The notes: generated by a model not told the origin, from the letters alone. A stretch of DNA of 64,000 bases from Stomorhina lunata (GCA_933228675.1 OW121742.1:112437239-112501238); one strand, 5' to 3'. Positions 47,181 to 60,187 are shown, counted from the first letter of the stretch. Program-made: numbers and translations.

Positions 47181-50100
47181 TTATAGAAAAATTTTCATTA
47201 GAAAAATTTTTCTATAGAAAAATTTTCATTAGAAAAATTTTTCTATAGAAAAATTTTCATTAGAAAAATTTTTCTATAGAAAAATTTTCATTAGAAAAAT
47301 TTTTCTATAGAAAAATTTTTCTAATGAAAATTTCTATAGAAAAATTTTCTATAGAAAAATTTTTCTAATGAAAATTTTTCTATAGAAAAATTTTTCTAAT
47401 GAAAATTTTTCTATAGAAAAATTTTTCTAATGATAATTTTTCTATAGAAAAATTTTTATAATGAAAATTTTTCTATAGAAAAATTTTTATAATGAAAATT
47501 TTTCTATAGAAAAATTTTTATAATGAAAATTTTTCTATAGAAAAATTTTTATAATGAAAATTTTTCTATAGAAAAATTTTTATAATGAAAATTTTTCTAT
47601 ATAAAAATTTTTATAATGAAAATGTTTCTATATAAAAATTTTTATAATGAAAATGTTTCTATAGAAAAATTTTTATAATGAAAATGTTTCTATAGAAAAA
47701 TTTTTATAATGAAAATTTTTCTATAGAAAAATTTTTTTAATGAAAATTTTTCTATAGAAAAATTTTTATAATGAAAATTTTTCTATAGAAAAATTTTTAT
47801 AATGAAAATTTTTCTATAGAAAAATTTTTATAATGAACATTTTTCTATAGAAAAATTTTTCTAATGAAAATTTTTCTAATGAAAATTTTTCTATAGAAAA
47901 ATTTTTCTAATGAAAATTTTTCTATAGAAAAATTTTTCTAATGAAAATTTTTCTATAGGAAAATTTTTCTAATGAAAATTTTTCTATAGGAAAATTTTTC
48001 TAATGAAAATTTTTCTATAGAAAAATTTTTCTAATGAAAATTTTTCTATAGAAAAATTTTTCTAATGAAAATTTTTCTATAGAAAAATTTTTCTAATGAA
48101 AATTTTTCTATAGAAAAATTTTTCTAATGAAAATTTTTCTATAGAAAAATTTTTCTAATGAAAATTTTTCTATAGAAAAATTTTTCTAATGATAATTTTT
48201 CTATAGAAAAATTTTTATAATGAAAATTTTTCTTTATAAAAATTTTTATAATGAAAATGTTTCTATAGAAAAATTTTTATAATGAAAATGTTTCTATAGA
48301 AAAATTTTTATAATGAAAATTTTTCTATAGAAAAATTTTTTTAATGAAAATTTTTCTATAGAAAAATTTTTATAATGAAAATTTTTCTATAGAAAAATTT
48401 TTATAATGAAAATTTTTCTATAGAAAAATTTTTATAATGAACATTTTTCTATAGAAAAATTTTTCTAATGAAAATTTTTCTAATGAAAATTTTTCTATAG
48501 AAAAATTTTTCTAATGAAAATTTTTCTATAGGAAAATTTTTCTAATGAAAATTTTTCTATAGGAAAATTTTTCTAATGAAAATTTTTCTATAGAAAATTT
48601 TTCTAATGAAAATTTTTCTATAGAAAATTTTTTCTAATGAAAATTTTTCTATAGAAAATTTTTCTATAGAAAAATTTTTATAATGAACATTTTTCTATAG
48701 AAAAATTTTTCTAATGAAAATTTTTCTAAAGAAAATTTTTCTATAGAAAAATTTTTCTAATGAAAATTTTTCTATAGGAAAATTTTTCTAATGAAAATTT
48801 TTCTATAGAAAATTTTTCTAATGAAAATTTTTCTATAGAAAATTTTTTCTAATGAAAATTTTTCTATAGAAAATTTTTTCTAATGAAAATTTTTCTATAG
48901 AAAATTTTTTATAATGAAAATTTTTCTATAGAAAATTTTTTCTAATGAAAATTTTTCTATAGAAAATTTTTTATAATGAAAATTTTTCTATAGAAAATTT
49001 TTCTAATGAAAATTTTTCTATAGAAAAATTTTTCTATAGAAAAATTTTTCTAATGAAAATTTTTCTATAGAAAATTTTTCTAATGAAAATTTTTCTATAG
49101 AAAATTTTTTCTAATGAAAATTTTTCTATAGAAAATTTTTTCTAATGAAAATTTTTCTATAGAAAATTTTTTATAATGAAAATTTTTCTATAGAAAAATT
49201 TTTATAATGAAAATTTTTCTATAGAAAAATTTTTATAATGAAAATTTTTCTATAGAAAATTTTTTATAATGAAAATTTTTCTATAGAAAATTTTTTATAA
49301 TGAAAATTTTTCTATAGAAAATTTTTTATAATGAAAATTTTTCTATAGAAAAATTTTTATAATGAAAATTTTTCTATAGAAAAACTTTTATAATGAAAAT
49401 TTTTCTATAGAAAAATTCTTATAATGAAAATTTTTCTATAGAAAAATTTTTATAATGAAAATTTTTCTATAGAAAAATTTTTATAATGAAAATTTTTCTA
49501 TAGAAAAATTTTTATAATGAAAATTTTTCTATAGAAAAATTTTTATAATGAAAATTTTTCTATAGAAAAATTTTTATAATGAAAATTTTTCTATAGAAAA
49601 ATTTTTATAATGAAAATTTTTCTATAGAAAAATTTTTATAATGAAAATTTTTCTATAGAAAAATTTTTATAATGAAAATTTTTCTATAGAAAAATTTTTA
49701 TAATGAAAATTTTTCTATAGAAAAATTTTTATAATGAAAATTTTTCTAAAGAAAAATTTTTATAATGAAAATTTTTCTATAGAAAAATTTTTATAATGAA
49801 AATTTTTCTATAGAAAAATTTTTATAATGAAAATTTTTCTATAGAAAAATTTTTATAATGAAAATTTTTCTATAGAAAAATTTTTATAATGAAAATTTTT
49901 CTATAGAAAAATTTTTATAATGAAAATTTTTCTATAGAAAAATTTTTATAATGAAAATTTTTCTATACAAAAATTTTTATAATGAAAATTTTTCTATAGA
50001 AAAATTTTTATAATGAAAATTTTTCTATAGAAAAATTTTTCTAATGAAAATTTTTCTATAGAAAAATTTTTCTAATGAAAATTTTTCTATAGAAAAATTT

Positions 50101-50942
50101 TTATAATGAAAATTTTTCTATAGAAAAATTTTTATAATGAAAATTTTTCTATAGAAAAATTTTTATAATGAAAATTTTTCTATAGAAAAATTTTTATAAT
50201 GAAAATTTTTCTATAGAAAAATTTTTATAATGAAAATTTTTCTATAGAAAAATTTTTATAATGAAAATTTTTCTATAGAAAAATTTTTATAATGAAAATT
50301 TTTCTAAAGAAAAATTTTTATAATGAAAATTTTTCTATAGAAAAATTTTTATAATGAAAATTTTTCTATAGAAAAATTTTTATAATGAAAATTTTTCTAT
50401 AGAAAAATTTTTCTAATGAAAATTTTTCTATAGAAAAATTTTTACAATGCAAATTTTTCTATAGAAAAATTTTTATAATGAAAATTTTTCTATAGAAAAA
50501 TTTTTATAATGAAAATTTTTCTATAGAAAAATTTTTATAATGAAAATTTTTCTATAGAAAAATTTTTATAATGAAAATTTTTCTATAGAAAAATTTTTAT
50601 AATGAAAATTTTACTATAGAAAAATTTTTATAGTGAAAATTTTTCTATAGAAAAATTTCTAAAATGAACATTTTTCTATAGAAACATTTTTATAATGAAA
50701 ATTTTTCTATAGAAACATTTTTATAATGAAAATTTTTCTATACAAAAATTTTCATAATGAAAATTTTTCTATAGAAACATTTTTATAATGAAAATTTTTC
50801 TATACAAACATTTTTATAATAAAAATTTTTCTATAGAAAAATTGTTTATAATGAAAATTTTTCTATAGAAAAATTTTTATAATGAAAATTTTTAGTATAA
50901 AAATGAAATGGACATTTTTCAATAGAAAAATTTTCATTATAA
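47181..50942 (+). repeat. Family D satellite array 1, ~3.8 kb, 31 bp monomer
   Basis: About 121 monomers with TAATG plus a 24 bp palindrome centred on CTATAG (arms AAAATTTTTCTA). The first four monomers (47181-47310) are inverted (TTTTCATTAG), and orientation flips at a 52 bp perfect palindrome. The final monomer (about 50912-50942) is inverted again. A ~0.5 kb block with GAACAT, AATGTTTC and TTTTTTTAATG variants at 47590-48080 is repeated ~604 bp later. The right half (about 49330-50600) is the homogeneous core with TATAATG; the left half is mainly CTAATG. Confidence 0.97.
47282..47333. repeat. 52 bp perfect palindrome at D array orientation switch
   Basis: Centred on CTATAG (47305-47310). 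The arms run outward through AAAAATTTTTCTAATGAAAATTT and its exact complement on the left. To the left monomers are reversed, and to the right they are forward. Confidence 0.93.
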
Positions 50943-52005
50943 ATCTAAAATAAACTTATGTCTCTATTCACAGACTAAGTATAGTCTGTTCTTAGTTATA
51001 TAAGTATTTAGTGTTTGTGTCTAAGGATGTATCTTATCTGACTTCTTAAACATATTTTTTCTAATCTAACTCTATTGAACTCTGAAGTATCTTCAAAAGC
51101 ATGTGTTTGAAATTAATTCAACCACAAGCTCATAAATATGATTATTTATGAATGTAAAGTATGCTTTTGCTTCACACACACACACACACAAACATTCATA
51201 TGTATCGGGTATTGGAATCTATTTATAGTTTGTTGATAATATCACGTATCCAACCGCGTAAACCACTATAATTTTGGCCTAAAAGTAAAACAAGGAACTA
51301 AACTGTCAGCTTGTTTAAATTCCAATCTACAACCCCGAATGTGAATGTATTTGTATTCATGTATGTATTTAAATATTTACACTAAATCGTATAATATGTA
51401 AATATACAAGAAGAAGGATAAATGTTTAAACGTGTATAATGGCTGTCTATTATTTACATACTCTAACCAAGACATACAAGTTAGTGGATGTGTTTGTACG
51501 TATAAATTATTATATTTTAATTATGTGGCATATGTCATTCACAGTATTGACGTGCCTATGGGGTCCAAGTCCTTTTGTCCGTCTTTCTAAACGTGAGTGC
51601 TTGTTTGTGAATGAAATCTCGACAATCAAATGTTTTTTTTTTTTGTTAGTACAAACATTTGAGGGCTTTATTTTATTCAAACTAAGATTTAAGGTAGAGA
51701 AACAATAACAACAAATACTATAATTGTAAGTCAAAAACGTGTTAAAATTATAAATTGATTTTATTAACAGATTCTTTGAATTAATGAAATCTGAGATGAA
51801 AACAACAAAAGCAGGCGCCTAAGGCAAACACGCACGAACACTTAGAACAAAAAAAATCAATATAAGGCAAAAAAATTGGACAATAAATTTGAATATTTTT
51901 GGAGGGAGTTCAGGTTTTGTTTTAATAAACTGATTTTAGGAATGGCGTTATCATAAAAATGGGAAATTGATAGTTATAAGAGATTTTCATAAAAAAAATT
52001 AAAGC
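50943..52005. other. AT-rich spacer, no gene seen
   Basis: It contains the hairpin CAGACTA-AGTA-TAGTCTG (50971-50988) and (CA)9 at 51173-51191. An 89-codon plus frame (51439-51708) has no recognised domain and includes a T12 tract, so it is not called. Confidence 0.6.
51173..51191. repeat. (CA)9 microsatellite
   Basis: Uninterrupted CA run. Confidence 0.9.
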
Positions 52006-53264
52006 AGGAAGAGTTTTCTATAGAAAACTCAACGATAGGAAGAGTTTTCTATAGAAAAACTGACGATGGGAATAGTTTCCTATAGAAAATTTGATGATGG
52101 GAAGATTTTTCTATAGAAAACCTGACGTTGGGAAGAGTTTTCTATAGAAAACCTGACGATAGGAAGAGTTTTCTACAGAAAACCTGACGATGGGAAGAGT
52201 TTTCTATAGAAAACCTGATGATGGGAAGAGTTTTCTATAGAAAACCTGACGATGGGAAGAGTTTTCTATAGAAAACCTGACGATGGGAAGAGTTTTCTAT
52301 AGAAAACCTGACGATGGGAAGAGTTTTCTATAGAAAACCTGATGATGGGAAGAGTTTTCTATAAAAAACCTGACGATGGGAAGTTTGCTATAGAAAAATT
52401 GAGGTCAGGAAGAGTTTTCTATAGAAAAGTTGACAATGGGAAGAGTTTTCTAAGTTGACGATGGAAATAGTTTTCTATAGAAAACCTGACGATGGGAAGA
52501 GTTTTCTATAGAAAAATTGAGGTCAGGAAGAGTTTTCTATAGAAAAGTTGACAATGGGAAGAGTTTTCTAAGTTGACGTTGGGATAAGTTTTCTATAAAA
52601 AAGTTAATGATGGGAAGAGTTTTCTATAGAAAACTTGACGATGGAAATAGTTTTCTATAGAAAACCTGACGATGGGAAGAGTTTTCTATAGAAAAATTGA
52701 GGTTAGGAAGAGTTTTCTATAGAAAAGTTGACAATGGGGAACGTTTTTTATAAAAAAGTTGACGATGGGAAGAGTTTTCTATAGAAAAGTTGACGATGGG
52801 AAGAGTTTTCTATAGAAAAGTTGACGATGGGAAGAGTTTTCTATAGAAAAGTTGACGATGGAAAGAGTTTTCTATAGAAAAGCTGACGATGGAAAGAGTT
52901 TTCTATAGAAAAGCTGACGATGGGATGACTTTTCTATAGAAAAGTTGACGATGGGAAGAGTTTTCTATAGAAAAGTTGACAATGGAGAGCGTTTTTTATA
53001 AAAAACTTGACGATGGGAAGAGTTTTCTATAGAAAAGTTGACGATAGGAAGAGTTTTCTATACAAAACCTGAAGATGGGAAGACTTTTCTATAGAAAAAT
53101 TGACGATCGGAAGAGTTTCCTACAGAAAAATTGACGATGGGAAGAGTTTTCTATAGAAAACTTGACGATGGGAAGAGTTTTCTGTAGAAAAGTTAACGAC
53201 GGGAAGAGTTTTCTATAGAAAAGTTAACGATGTGAAGAGTTTTCTACAGAAAAGTTGGAAGTGT
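52006..53264 (+). repeat. Family C' satellite array, ~1.26 kb, 31 bp monomer
   Basis: About 40 monomers: GACGATGGGAAGA plus the 16 bp palindrome GTTTTCTATAGAAAAC. The left part uses AAACCTGACG, the right part AAAGTTGACG, which approaches family C (AAAGTTGACC). A 118 bp block containing TTGAGGTCAGGAAG and a shortened TTTTCTAAGTTGACG monomer occurs at 52394 and 52512, and again in altered form at 52692. The array passes directly into the 14 bp array. Confidence 0.96.
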
Positions 53265-55213
53265 TTTCCACAGAAATTTTTCGACTTAAATTTTTCTGTA
53301 GAAATGTTTCTCTGGAATTTTTCTATTAAAACTTTTCTGAAGAATTTTTTTTTATAGAAATTTTTCTATAAAACAATTTTCTATTGAAATTTTTCTATAA
53401 AAAATTTTCTATATAAATTTTTCTATAGAATTTTTCTATAGTGATTTTTCTATAGAAATTTTTCCATAGGAATTTTTCCAAAGAAATTATTCTACAGAAA
53501 TTTTTCTATCAAATATTTTCTATAGAAATTTTTCTATAAAAATAGAAAAAAATAAATTTTTCTATAGACATTTTTATATAGAGATTTTTCTATAGACATT
53601 TTTGTGCAGAAATTTTTCTACAGAAATTTTTCTATAGAAATTTTTATATTGAAATTTTTCTATAGAAATTTTTTTTTTTTAAATTTTCTATAGAAATTTT
53701 TTTAAAAAAATGTTTCTGCAAAAATTTTTATAGAAATTTTTCTATAGAAATTTTTCTATAGAAATTTTTCTACATAAATTTTTCTAGAGAAATTTTTCTA
53801 TAGAAATTTTTCTACAGAAATTATTCTATAGACATCTTTCTATAGAAATTTTTCTGTAGAAATTTTTCTATAGAAATTTTTCTATAGAAATTTTTCTATA
53901 GAAATTTTTCTATAGAAATTTTTCTATAAAAATTTTTTTATAGAAATTTTTCTATAGAAATTTTTCTATAGAAATTTTTTATAGAAATTTTTCTATAGAA
54001 ATATTTCTATAGAAATTTTACTATGGAAATTTTTCTATAGAAATTTTTCTGTAGAAATTTTTATATAGAAATTTTTATGTAGAAATTTTTCTATAGAAAT
54101 TTTTCTATAAAAATTTTTCTATAGAAATTTTTCTATAGAAATTTTTCTATAGAAATTTTTCTATAGAAATTTTTCTTTAGAAATTCTTCTATAGAAATTT
54201 TTCTATTGAAATTTTTCTATTGAAATTTTTCTATACAAATTTTTCTATAGACATTTTTATAGAAATTTTTCTATAGAAATTTCTCTCTAGAAATTTTTTT
54301 TATAGAAGTTTTTTTATAGAAATAGTTCTATAGAAATTTTACTATGGAAATTTTTCTATAGAAATTTTTCTGTAGAAATTTTTCTATAGAAATTTTTCTA
54401 TAGAAATTATTCTATAGAGATGATTCTATAGAAATGTTTCTATAGAAATTTTTCTTATGAAGTTTTTCTAAAAATTTTTGTTTGGAAAAATTTCTATTGA
54501 AATTTTTCTAGAAAAAATTTTCTGTCTGCAGAAATTTTTCTATAGAAATTTTTCTAAAGGAATTTTTCTATAGAAATTTTTGTATAGAAATTTTTCTAAA
54601 AAATTTTTATTTAGAAATTTTTTTAAAGAAATTTTTGTAAGGAAATTTTTCTATTAAAATATTTCTATATACATATTTTTTAAAAAAACTTTTTATAGCA
54701 ATTTTTCAATAAAAATTTTTCTATAGAAATTTTTCTGCAGAAATTTTTTTACAGAAATTTTTCTATAAAAATTTTTTATAGAAATTGTTTTATAGAAATT
54801 TCTACAGAAATTTTTTTTAATTTTTTCTAAAGAAATCTTTCTATAGAAATTTGTTTAAAGAAATTTTTTTATGGAAATTTTTTTAAAGAAAATTTCTATA
54901 AGATTTTTTTTTTATTTTTCGATAGATTTTTTTCTACAAAAATTTTTCAATAGAATTTTTTTGAAAGAAATTTTTCTACAAAATTTTTTTATAAAAATTT
55001 TTCTTTAAACATTTTTCTATAGAAATTATCTTATAAAAGGTTTTCTATAGAAATTTTTTTATAAAAATTTTTCAGTAGAAGTTTTTCTATATTAATTTTT
55101 CTATAAAAATGTTTCTATAGAAAGTTTTCTATGGAGATTTTTCTATAGAAATTTTTCTATGGATATTTTTCTATAGGAATTTTTCTCTAAAATTTTTTTT
55201 ATAGAAATTTTTC
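53265..55213 (+). repeat. Family G satellite array, ~1.95 kb, 14 bp monomer
   Basis: Tandem 14 bp units, TATAGAAATTTTTC, i.e. the CTATAG core with almost no linker. It is more degenerate than the 31 bp arrays, with frequent substitutions and indels. The best stretches are about 53830-54180. It abuts the C' array with no spacer, and the junction monomers (TTTCCACAGAAATTTTTCG) are transitional. Confidence 0.93.
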
Positions 55214-56031
55214 GCCTTAGTCTATTTTTCGGTTAATGTCTATTTATTTGTCCTAAGACATAGCCAAGGACTAGGACATACATCTTAGGTTATGTTTTTA
55301 AACTAAGAAATATGTTATATATTTATGTAGTAGTTATTATATTAATTTCAAATCCATATTTAGTTATACCATAAAAAAAAATTACCGGAAGTCTTAATAT
55401 AATAAACATCAACTAAAGAACAGAAAAATATTATACCAACCGGAAATCATTATATTATTTGCTAACACCACAACACACCTCCTTTCCTCCAACATCAAGT
55501 CAACTCAAACATATGCAATTAAATACAAAGTAAAGTAAATTATACAAACATAAATACGAGTAAGAACAAACAAAATAAAAAGAAAAATCAACAGACATTT
55601 CCCCACATATTTATTTGCTAAAAAAAATAAATGTGGAAAAAAATCTAGAAAATATATAAAAGAAATCACAAACAAAAACTTTTGAATATAAACACGTACA
55701 AATCTAATGATAGAAAACTTACGATTTCTTTACACCTCAATATTCAGTTATTTACCTGTTATTTACATGTAAGTACAAAAAAAGTGTAAAGTTATTGGTA
55801 GTGAAAGGAAATCTAAGGACATACAAATTACAAAAAGCACGCACAGTTAGAAGGATTTTATAGGTTTTAAATATTCTGATAGATGGGTATGACCAGGCAC
55901 TTGAAAAAGTGAAAATAATGTTTGAGTACATGATATCATCTTAAACGGATACTTAAGGTCTCATTAAAAAAAAATGTAAAAAGAAAAAGTGTGGAATTTT
56001 TTTAGCATAATTCTCGTTGGGACCTTTGGAA
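55214..56031. other. AT-rich spacer, no gene seen
   Basis: It includes an inverted TGTCCTA / TAGGACA pair near 55249-55281. No gene is recognised. Confidence 0.6.
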
Positions 56032-58259
56032 AAAAAATTCCTAAAAAAGGTTCTTATAAAACTAAGAAATTTTTGAAAAATTTCCTATAAAAACAAGAAA
56101 TTTTTTAAAAATTACCTATAAAAATAGGAAAATTTTTAAAAAATTCCTATAAAAATAGGAATTTTTTGAAAAATTTTCTATAAAAATAAGAAGTTTTTGA
56201 AAAACTTCCTATAAAAATAATAAATTGTTGAAAATTTTCCTATAAAAATAATAAATTTTTTAATAATTTCCTATAAAAATAAGCAATTTTTGAAAAAATT
56301 TCTAATAAAATAAGAAATTTTTGAAAAATTTTCTATTATTATAAAAAAATTTAGAAAAATTTCCTGTTATTATAAAAAATTTTAGAAAATTTTTCTATAA
56401 AACTAAGAAATTTTTTAAAAAATTTTTGTACAAATAACAAATTTTTGAAAAATTTCCTATAGAAATAAGAAATTTTTGAAAGTTTTTCTACAAAAATAGC
56501 AAATTTTTTAAAAATTTTGTATAAAATTAACAAGTTTTTGAAAAAACTCCTATAAAAATAAAAAAAGTTTGAAAAATTTCCTATAAAAATAAGAAATTTT
56601 TAAAATCCTTCCTATAAAAATAATAAATTTTTGAAAAATTTCCTATAAAAATAATAAATTTTTGAACATTTTCCTATAAAAATAAGAAATTTTTAAAAAA
56701 CTTCCTATAAAAATACGAAAATTTTGAAAAATTTCCTGTAAAAATGGGAATTTTTAGAAAAATTTTCTATAAAAATAAGAAGTTTTTGAAAAACTTCCTA
56801 TAAAAATAATAAATTGTTGAAGATTTTCCTATAAAAATAATAAGTTTTTGAAAAATTTTCTATTAAAATAAGAAATTTTTGAAAAATCTCCTATTATTAT
56901 AAAAAATTTTTGAAAAATTTCCTGTAAACATAAGAAATTTTTGAAAATTTTTCTGTAAAACTAAGAAATTTTTTAAAAAATTCCTATACAAATAACAAAT
57001 TTTGGAAAATTTTCCTATAAAAATAAGAAAATTTTCAAAGTTTTTCTATAAAAATAAGAAATCTTTGAAAAATTTTGTATAAAAATAAAAAAATTTCTGA
57101 AAATTTGCCTATAAAAATAAGAAATTTTTAAAATATTTTGTACAAAAATAACAAATTTTTTTTATAAATTTCCTATCAAAATATGGAATTTGTGAAAAAT
57201 TTCATATCAAAATAAGAAATTTCTGAAAAATTTCCTATAAAAATAAGAAATTTTTAAAAAATTTCCTATAAAAATAAGAAATTCTTGAAAAATTTCCTAT
57301 AAAAACAAAAAATTTTTGAAAAATTTCCTTTAAAAATAAGAAATTTTTGAAAAATTTCCAATAAAAATAAGAAATTTATAAAAAGTTTTATCGCAAATAA
57401 GAAATTTTTAAAAACATCTCTAAAAAATAAGATATTTTTGAAAAATTTCCTAAAAAAATAAGAAATTTTTTAAAAATTTCCTTTAGAAATGAAAAATTTT
57501 TGAAAAATTTCCCATAAAAATAAAAAATTCTTAAAAAAATATGAAATTTTTGGAAAACTTTCCTATAAAAATAAGAAATTTTGAAAATTTTTCTGTAAAA
57601 ATAACAAATTTTTGAAAAGTTTCCTCTAAAAATAAGAAATTTTCAAAAAATGTTCTACAAAAATAAGAAATTGTTTAAGAAATTTCCTATAAACGTAAGA
57701 AATTTGTGAAAAATTTCCTATAAAATTAAGAAATTTTCGAAATATTCCTATAAAAATAAGAAATTTTTTAAAAATTTCCATCAAAAATAAGATTTTTTTT
57801 TTTAAATTTCCCACAAAAATAAGAAATTTTTGAAAAATTTCCTATAAAAATAAGAAATTTTTGAAAAATTTCCTATAAAAATAAGAAATTTTTGAAAAAT
57901 TTCCTAAAAAATTAAGAAAATTTTGAAAATTTTCCTAAAAAATTAAAAAATTTTTAAAAATTTCCTCTAAAAATACGAAATCTTTGAAAAAATTTCCTAT
58001 GAAAACTAAAAAAAAATTGAAAAATTTCCTAAAAAAAAAAGAAAATTTTTGAAAAATTTCCTATAAAAATAAAAATTAGAAATTTTTGACAAATTTCCCA
58101 TGAAAATAAGAAATTTTTAAAAATTTCCCATGAAAATAAGAAATTTTTAAAAATTTTCTAAAAAAAAATTATCAAAAATTTTCCATAAAAATAAAAAATT
58201 TTTAAAAATTTTCCTACAAAATAAGTATTTTCAAAAAAATTTCATATAAAAGTAAGAAT
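56032..58259 (-). repeat. Family A satellite array 4, inverted, ~2.2 kb, degenerate
   Basis: The 31 bp family A unit in reverse orientation (AAATTTTTGAAAAATTTCC, TATAAAAATAAG). Here the consensus has AAG in place of AGG (ATAAGAAATTTTT), so one hairpin arm is mismatched. Monomers are highly diverged, with frequent length changes and no homogeneous core. It appears to be the oldest A array. Confidence 0.93.
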
Positions 58260-58302
58260 ATCATTCTTCACAAAATTTAAAATATCAAAAGGCTTAATAA
58301 AG

Positions 58303-58385
58303 GGTGCTGTAGCTTAGTTGGTTAGAATGTCGATTATTTATCATAATGTATCATATTCTGCCTAGGTTCAAGCCCTAGTCACGAC
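58303..58385 (+). mobile_element. tRNA-derived SINE-like pol III element
   Basis: GGTGCTG, then an A-box-like TAGCTTAGTTGGTTAGA (58310-58326) and a B-box-like GGTTCAAGCCC (58365-58375). A perfect 5 bp T-stem (CTAGG / CCTAG) encloses the loop TTCAAGC. The acceptor pairs only partly, and the anticodon arm cannot be drawn well (AT-rich insertion TTATTTATCATAATG). It is therefore not a working tRNA gene but fits the promoter head of a tRNA-derived SINE. Its 5' end lies ~45 bp from the family A array. Confidence 0.6.
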
Positions 58386-58537
58386 AAATATCAAGTTTTG
58401 TAATTTATACTTAATTTGTATTAAAATTATATTATTAACACAATATTCTTCTTAGGCAACAGCATTAACACGCCATCGATGTAAAAGAAAAGGGATTGTC
58501 TGTAGAGAAAAATCTCGAATTGTACATCTAACTTACA

Positions 58538-58549
58538 ACAGATGGCGCA
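58538..58549 (+). promoter_or_regulatory. Possible CTCF-like motif
   Basis: ACAGATGGCGCA resembles the AG(A/G)(T/G)GGCGC core of the insect CTCF site. This is a single short match; its proximity to a pol III element is suggestive only. Confidence 0.2.
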
Positions 58550-59097
58550 ACTGTACTCTTTTATATTATTTAGCGTTTCTTCTCTTTTTGAGAAAACTAT
58601 ATGTCGTTAATAATGGTTATATATATCCCTCCACCTAATGATGATATAGATGAAATTATGTATAATCGTAAATGTGTGCTCTCACTTCTTATATGTTTTT
58701 AAAAGTTCTTATTTGTTTTATACTCGTATTTCCTTAAGATTATTGCCTGTCAATTATCAAACTTTATTTTAATGCGAATATTGTTTTTTTATCCTACACA
58801 TACACACGCTTTGGATCTTTACATACCATGTAAATACATACCTACATATATATATTTCTAAATATATTTAGGGGGTGTAATATTTATTTAGCTTTTGCTA
58901 CTTACATACTTATTTTCTTATTTCTATCAATAAAATCACCTCCCCAAAGACTGCACCCACTATTAAAGACAAGTATATTTAAATAAATATGTACTTAGGG
59001 TACATTTATAGCAATAATGACATAAGCCAAAATGGCAAGTTTTTTTTTCGGATATGTGTTACATAAACAAAACCGTTTTAAGGTTTTCCAAAACAGT

Positions 59098-59741
59098 CAT
59101 TTTTCTATAGAAAAATTTTATAATGAAAATGCTTCTATAGAAAAAATTTTATAATGAACCTTTTTCAATAGATATAATTTTATAATGAAAATTTCGCCAC
59201 AGAAAAAATTTTATAACGAAAATTTTTCTATGGAAAAAATTTTATAACGAAATTTTTTCTATAGAAAAAATTTTATCACTATAATTTTTCATAGAAAAAA
59301 ATTTATAACTAAAATTTTTCTGTAGAAAAAATTTTATAATGAAAACTTTTCTACAGAAAATATTTTATAACGAAAATTTTTCCATAAAAAAAATTGTATA
59401 ACGAAAATTTTTCCATAAAAAAAATTTTATAACAAAAATTTTTCTATAGAAAAAATTTTATAACAAAAATTTTTCTATAAAAAAAATTTCATAATAAAAA
59501 ATTTCATAATTTTGGATTAAAAACTTTCTACAGGAAAAATTTTATAACGAAATTTTTCTATATAAAAAATTGCATAATTTTATAATAAAAACTTTCTATA
59601 GAAAAATTTTTAAAATAAAAATTTTTCTATAGAAAAATTTCTATAATGAAAAATTGTCTATAGAAAAATTTTCATAATTTTTACAATGAAAATTTTTCTA
59701 TAGCAAAATGTTTATAATGAAATTTTTTTTATAGAAAAAAC
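59098..59741 (+). repeat. Family D satellite array 2, ~0.64 kb, degenerate
   Basis: About 20 monomers of the 31 bp D unit (TTTTATAATGAAAATTTTTC) with the core shifted to CTATAGAAAAAATTTT. Divergence is high (CATAG, CTACAG and CCATAA cores). Confidence 0.93.
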
Positions 59742-60187
59742 AACAAATTTTTGACTTCTTACAAGTTTACAGCAAACGAGCGATATTTAGAAACTCGCAT
59801 GGGTGTAAGTGTAGGGCGGATGTCTTGTACAATTACAGGTTTCGATTTCCTTCTATTTTTAATAAAATTTTACTTTTTACTTATAAATACTGCCATACAT
59901 TATACACGCGTAAATTTTTCTTCTTTTTTTCGTCTTATGTAGAGTCAAAATGACAATAAGGTAAAATATTTGTGTTATTATCGTTTTAACACCCAACATT
60001 TGATATTTATGTCTTAGATGTGCTTATGTCTGTTACCTACTACTTTATTGCTAATGATTTCAATATCTTCAGAAAGCCGACATTAAATACCAAACCCAAT
60101 ATGGCATACAAAGGAAAATTTAATATGTCAAAGATATTTTGTTACAAGTACTTAATTACATTAAATTGATAATAAGGGAAGGAAGAA
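59742..60187. other. AT-rich spacer, no gene seen
   Basis: It contains a B-box-like AGGTTTCGATTTCC at 59838-59851 without a convincing A box, so it is not called as an RNA gene. The 63-codon frame 59751-59942 is unrecognised. Confidence 0.55.

Larger units (their letters stand above)
58260..59097. other. Spacer with a pol III element and an inverted GCCATC/GATGGC pair
   Basis: Holds the tRNA-like element (separate entry) and, 80-170 bp downstream, CGCCATCGATG (58471) and ACAGATGGCGCAACTG (58538). The remainder to 59097 is AT-rich without a recognised feature. Confidence 0.6.

Noticed and set aside
51439..51708. 89-codon frame
   Set aside because: It contains a T12 tract, has no recognised domain, and an equally long frame lies on the other strand.
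53265..55213. Telomere-type or subtelomeric repeat
   Set aside because: The unit is not a known telomeric motif, and flies of this group lack simple telomerase repeats. The array is interstitial and shares its core with other satellites.
59770..59851. Third tRNA-like element (B-box-like AGGTTTCGATTTCC)
   Set aside because: There is no acceptable A box at tRNA spacing, and the T-stem does not pair well.
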